A stretch of DNA of 64,000 bases. Source: Pocillopora verrucosa (lineage: Eukaryota > Cnidaria > Anthozoa > Scleractinia > Pocilloporidae). This document shows positions 59,851 through 64,000 of the stretch, piece after piece. Location: positions 2,386,244 through 2,450,243 of the forward strand of contig NC_089324.1 in the NCBI RefSeq assembly GCF_036669915.1, read 5' to 3'. A model generated the notes under the pieces. The model was not told the DNA's origin. It ran no database searches and was given only the letters and a program-made list of their open reading frames with translations. A program made the position numbers and the translations under genes. Numbering within the stretch: the stretch's first letter is position 1; the number at the start of each line of letters is the position of its first letter.

Positions 59851-60300
59851 TATTGTGATTATTGTTATCTAAAACAAGTTCGAAAAATGGTCGATCAATC
59901 GATCAATTGCACGACAGAGGAAGCCAAATATTACGACAGTCTTTATTCGGTGGTATTATGAAAATAGATTGTGTGAAAAAATGTGTGAAACAAGTACTCC
60001 AAAGAAAGAAAATCGTGATTATAAATTCGAGTATATTCAAAAAGACGATCTAAAACAGATTGTGTTGTTTAAAAATGGAGAAAACTATTATCAACAGATG
60101 AGAAAAAAAATTCACAAGAAAATGGCAACAAAAGGGGTATAAATGTCCGACATACGGTTCGATAATGAAGAACAAAAGCAAATATGTTCATTATAAAATT
60201 TGTAAATGAGATATCCAAATAATATTTTTCAAATGAATATAGTGTAGCAATCGCTAAAATGTATACATCACAGACCTGACCCATTTTTTTACGGGCAAGG
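59851..60300. other. Unassigned part of the Polinton-like element
   Basis: Short open frames on both strands (59862-60053 plus, 60069-60284 minus) with no recognisable motif. It sits between the integrase and PolB fragments. Confidence 0.35.
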
Positions 60301-60318
60301 TTTTACCACAACAGATGG

Positions 60319-61715
60319 CTAACATAAATTAACCAAGTGTTTCATTGGTATCCAGCTGTTGAAATCATCACTTGATCCCTTCCTCTTTACCAAAGCTTGT
60401 TTCTTCTTATAATCTCTCCGAATAACCTCATCTAAAAACATCTCATAATCTCTGAAAACATCTTGTGTGGCTTTTGATAATTCTTCGGTGTAAAAACTTC
60501 CTTTAATACCTTTATCACTCAAGTCTTTTGTTTTGTACGCGATTGGATTTGTGTATTGCATTTTATCAATGATGAAAACCTCCTCTGTCCAATTTGGAGT
60601 ATGTCCTCTTTCAAATGTCTTTCTCTTATATTTTGATATTCTGATTGGTCCAACAAAACCAAACAAGCAATCCAACGAGGCTACGCAAATCGTATAATCT
60701 ATTCCAATATATTATTATTCGATCTAAAGAAAAGAACGAGATACATCTGAGAAATTGAACAGGATCCATCGATTCATAAACACACGAGTAAAACTATTAG
60801 ATAGAATTACAGCACTGAGAACTTACTTCTATGACGATGTCTAGTAGGATTGTTTCACGGTGTATAGCTGTGTACAGGTCAGCAACAGATGAAACAGGTC
60901 AGGGTATAACAGAACACGGGTCAGCAAGACAGGTTAGCAGAACTTGTACGTATCTTCGAATCTTAAGTATCTGAACTGAAAACTGAACTATTCATGTGGC
61001 TTAATTACACAAGCTAGTGTCAATCAAAATCAATCAGGAAAATTAAGTAAATAATTCATTATATTGACGAAACACTGATTTTATCACCAACTTTGAATTT
61101 TGGTTTTGCTAATGACTCCATGTCACTATACATGTTGAAATAAACTGTTCCTTTATTCTTCTTTTTACTTGCTCTATTGGTGTCAATTTTTTTTGCTTGA
61201 CTGTTTTGTGTTGTTGTATTTTGTCGATATTTGTGGCAGTATGTCAAGATATTATGTGTTGCCTTGAACTGTGAATTGTTTCCACATTCTCTGTTTTATT
61301 GCTCTGTTCCATCTTTCAGCAACACTGGATTTTTATTAATTTTCTGTTGAGTGTATTTTTATGCTGTGTTTGTCCAACAATTCTTTGAGATGTTTGTTAT
61401 AAAACTCTTTTCCTTTATCAACCCAAAGATATTGTGGTTGTCTGCCTTCTTTGACTATTGTATCAAATGTTTCAGTCACACTTTCACCTTTACTGTAGTC
61501 CTTCAAAAGTTTCATCTAAACATATTTGCTGAAAACATCAATAACCATAAGCAGATATATGTATCCTTTATTCCATTTACTGAATTGCGGCATGTCAACC
61601 AAATCTGGTGCCCAAATTTCATCAATACTGTTGACAATAACGCACTGCAGGGTGAATTCTCTTTTGATTGGTTTGCCCAATTCATCAGCTAGTTTTTCCT
61701 GCCAGTTTTCACTCG
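60319..61715 (-). pseudogene. Polinton-type integrase, interrupted
   Basis: The DDE core is visible: DEIWAPDLVDM (about 61583-61625), WVDKGKEFYN (about 61395-61430) and SSVAERWNRA (about 61300-61330). It is followed by KPKFKVGDK (about 61080-61110) and, past an insertion, the C-terminal chromodomain-like region with GHTPNWTEEVF and IKGSFY (60319-60640). Several in-frame stops and the 429-bp insertion show that it is dead. The C-terminal 118 codons are still open. Confidence 0.8.
60646..61074. mobile_element. Candidate solo LTR inserted in the integrase
   Basis: The insert starts TGGTCC and ends AACA (5'-TG...CA-3') and is bounded by the 5-bp direct repeat CTGAT at 60641-60645 and 61075-61079. 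Removing it and one CTGAT restores continuity of the integrase frame around the SKYKRK segment. Length and ends fit a solo LTR of a retrotransposon with 5-bp target duplications (Gypsy or BEL-type). Confidence 0.7.
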
Positions 61716-61739
61716 ACAGCTCTTTTCCTTTTTTGAACC

Positions 61740-62080
61740 ACCGATACCAAGTTTCTGTTTTGTATTTATCATATTACGGGCCAAAAACTGTCCCCACTGT
61801 CTTTCATTATAGGGTACAGCATCAAGTGCTTTAACCATTTTACGATCTGGTCATTCTTGCACTTTTTGTTATGTTTCACATAGAATAATCAAGATCATGC
61901 TGCATTGCAATGGCATCTGTTTTTCCGGTTGGTTTGTCATATATCTCAAGTATTTTGTCAGTATCTTTGTCATGTTTCAATTGTTTGTCAAGTGGATTGT
62001 AGGGTCCAGTGTATTTGTGTCCAGGAAGAGTGAAAACTGACTCCGGTTTTGGTAATTTGGCGATTGCTTTATAAATATTA
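61740..62080 (-). pseudogene. Phospholipase A2-like domain, broken
   Basis: Contains LPGHKYTGPYNP (about 61995-62035) and HDLDYS (about 61885-61910), the calcium-loop and catalytic His-Asp type motifs of the PLA2-like domain known from parvovirus capsid proteins and some cnidarian Polinton-type genes. A conserved-looking tail follows at about 61740-61835 in another frame. It lies directly upstream of the integrase on the same strand and was probably once fused to it. Frameshifts and a stop separate the parts. Confidence 0.65.
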
Positions 62081-62589
62081 CGACTACCTCCAAATAGACC
62101 AAATTTGGCTCTTCTTGCATAACATTTTTCTTAAGCCGAGAGTTTCATGAATATGAATATGTGCCCTCTTACAACCGGTGAATATACAATCGTTTTTTAA
62201 CTGTATTTTCCTTCAGCATCAATCAACCGTTCAACAGTCCAAATATCAGCCATCAGCAATATAGAAACAGTTACAAGAATATCAACTAAAACGCTCAGTT
62301 ATCACAACCGAAGTATAACTCATCTTCATAAATATAATAATGTGACTCCAAATTATCTATTGAAAAATTATCTTATCCGAAAATTGATATGGGAATATTT
62401 AATGAACAGAGAGAAGGAAATGTTGTTGATCCTAAAAAGACAATTTCTAACAATAACAATTTGATAAAAACATAGACATCATACATTTGATTTTGTTATG
62501 AGTACCATCAATAATTTCACTGGTGATCGTAATGGCACACTTGTCGCTTTTGTTGAGAAAGACTTTCATAACATCGAAAAATAACTTGT
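62081..62589. other. Right flank of the Polinton-like element
   Basis: No domain recognised. Positions 62383-62540 match 4428-4620. Ends at the junction with array unit 4. Confidence 0.45.
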
Positions 62590-62675
62590 GAAAATCTTGG
62601 TAACTAAGCTAACTCAGCTACTTATATAAAAAGATCGAAGGAGAGAGCCGCTCTTTCCTCCGCAAATTTTATGAT

Positions 62676-62722
62676 GTTTCTGGGATCTCATCTCACCGGC
62701 GGTGTGATGAGATCGCAGAAAC
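62676..62722. repeat. 47-bp palindrome (unit 4)
   Basis: Nearly the same as the unit 1 copy at 5980-6026, including the CACCGGCGGTG centre. Confidence 0.65.
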
Positions 62723-62739
62723 AGAGCAAGTTTTGTTGA

Positions 62740-62938
62740 ACCTTAAGAGCGACTAGTATGAAATTTCCCCTTACATGATCACCCCAGAAAAACACATTTA
62801 GGTCATGAGAATAATGAAAATGATCTTTGACTAAAGAAACTCTTGATTGCTAAACAAGTTCTCCTTGTCAGCACCTTAGGATATGTATAGAGAACAGTAT
62901 GGAGAATATGCATAATGATGTTAGATTGTAAAGGGTTA
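62740..62938. mobile_element. MITE-like TTAACCC repeat, unit 4
   Basis: From GAACCTTAAGAGCGACTAGT to GATTGTAAAGGGTTAA. Confidence 0.6.
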
Positions 62939-64000
62939 AGTTTATTGTTACTATACTCAGGTAGTACTTATTTAGACTGCATAGTCAGATAACACTGACA
63001 TCAACAGATTACATGGTAGTTACGACTCTTTGAGTTGCATCCGTTGGTTTCTTTGATCTTTGCAAAGATAATTAATCTTTGGCGGTTATGGTATGAAATT
63101 AGCGTGCAATAGCTGCTATAAAGCAGGAAACATAAAAAAAAATTCGCGAGCTCTTTATAGTAAGGCAAAATGGCAACTCGAATGCGTGCTACTGCAGCGC
63201 AAGTGTAGAATAATGCGATTGCTAAGGAATAGCTGATAAGTGACGAACATGGAAAAGTATACAGCTATTGATTGGCGCTAGGAAACATTGAATGGATGAA
63301 ATTGGGAAAAAGAGAGAGAAAGAACAAAGCAGTAAGTAAGCGCGGGAAAATGTGGAGGAGCTCAAAAGCGCGGTAAAAGCCCAGCAACAGGAAATTTTGT
63401 CAAGATGAAACTACTCGTTGGATCTGGCGAGCGATGTGCACGTGCGAACATTTTACCTTGGGTTCATCGATATAATAATGTTGTGCATCAATCAGTCGTT
63501 GAAAACTGAGACCGAAGGTTATCTTAATACGGTTCAATGAAACACAATGAAAATAAACGAGTGGTGAACTTAGTTTTATTTTCATTCAAAGGATTACAGT
63601 TGATATCTGACAGGCACAGTTATGATCAGATATAAATTTTATGTTCAAATAAGTTTTAATTATATTTGACCATCTCTTTGTATAACTCGATAACGACCTA
63701 AGGTTCAGACGTGCTTGGTAAATCAAGAACAAGTGAGGTCGAAATTTCATTCAGAGGCCTTGTTAAAAGGCTTCCTTCCTGGATGACATAAACACATCTA
63801 TTTCAAAGGAATCAACTGTCCGACAAAGTGTTTCTATACAAAATGAAGTTTTTGTTTCATTGTAAGTTTAACATATGTTAAATATCGGGGCTAGGTAAGG
63901 CTAAACGCAAATGTCAAATCTTTTTACTCTCAGTCTGTAGCAGGCTCTCAGCCAGTCTGGAATCGCGTGCGAAAAACGGCGCTCAGCCGTTTTCCTGAGA

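Larger units (their letters stand above)
58460..62560 (-). mobile_element. Decayed Polinton/Maverick-like element
   Basis: Minus-strand fragments in the order PLA2-like domain, integrase, protein-primed DNA polymerase B, all with stops or frame breaks. No capsid, protease or ATPase gene was recognised. Both flanks share sequence with 4380-5284. It separates array unit 3 from unit 4. Ends are approximate and no terminal inverted repeat or target duplication could be fixed. Confidence 0.75.
62590..64000. repeat. Start of tandem array unit 4
   Basis: From about 62590 the sequence follows unit 1 from about 5890 onward (GGTAACTAAGCTAACTCAGC) to the window end, including the palindrome, MITE-like repeat and E2F-type sites. 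The first 600 bp of the unit are missing or replaced by the Polinton-like element. Confidence 0.85.

Noticed and set aside
60646..61074. Spliceosomal intron in the integrase
   Set aside because: A GT donor exists (ATCA/GTGTTT) but the matching AG end would shift the frame. The 5-bp direct repeat with TG...CA ends fits an LTR insertion better.

Overview
The window is eukaryotic, AT-rich and intron-rich. The best guess is a cnidarian, probably a scleractinian coral. That rests on secreted PAN/EGF/TLDc proteins, a CR1/L2-like LINE, a Polinton remnant, and a short repeat ending in TTAACCC-type sequence that I recognise as abundant in coral genomes. No species is assigned.

Layout. The left edge (1-1795) is the 3' part of a LINE cut by the window start. 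From 1796 to about 5284 there is little, apart from two decayed EGF-like exons and sequence shared with the Polinton region at the right. From about 5285 to 58460 there are three tandem copies of a 16-20 kb unit (about 5285-22775, 22776-38765, 38766-58460). The start of a fourth copy appears at about 62590 and runs off the right edge. Between copies 3 and 4 lies a decayed Polinton/Maverick-like element (58460-62560). It has PLA2-like, integrase and protein-primed PolB fragments on the minus strand, and its integrase is interrupted by a 429-bp candidate solo LTR.

Genes. Each complete unit carries one minus-strand gene, called A, B and C here, whose exons can be followed end to end with phase-1 junctions. 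All three models are open. They encode 996, 813 and 770 residues: signal peptide, PAN/apple domain, a short fibrinogen-type motif, one or two calcium-binding-type EGF domains, then four (A) or three (B, C) TLDc domains. Each TLDc domain is split over two exons. TLDc domains are mostly known from intracellular proteins (OXR1, NCOA7, TBC1D24). Here they are in a secreted protein and carry six conserved cysteines each. The copies differ by domain gain or loss, exon deletion, exon hybrids and apparent gene conversion, so this is a locus actively reshaping a secreted multidomain protein.

The 18-23 kb, 34-39 kb and 50-58 kb intervals hold a second layer of nested repeats of about 0.6-2.8 kb, expanded in unit 3. 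They include fragments of the gene 5' flank and a weak candidate for a small peptide gene. The function of the TLDc genes is not known from the sequence; an extracellular recognition, adhesion or matrix role is only inferred from the domains.
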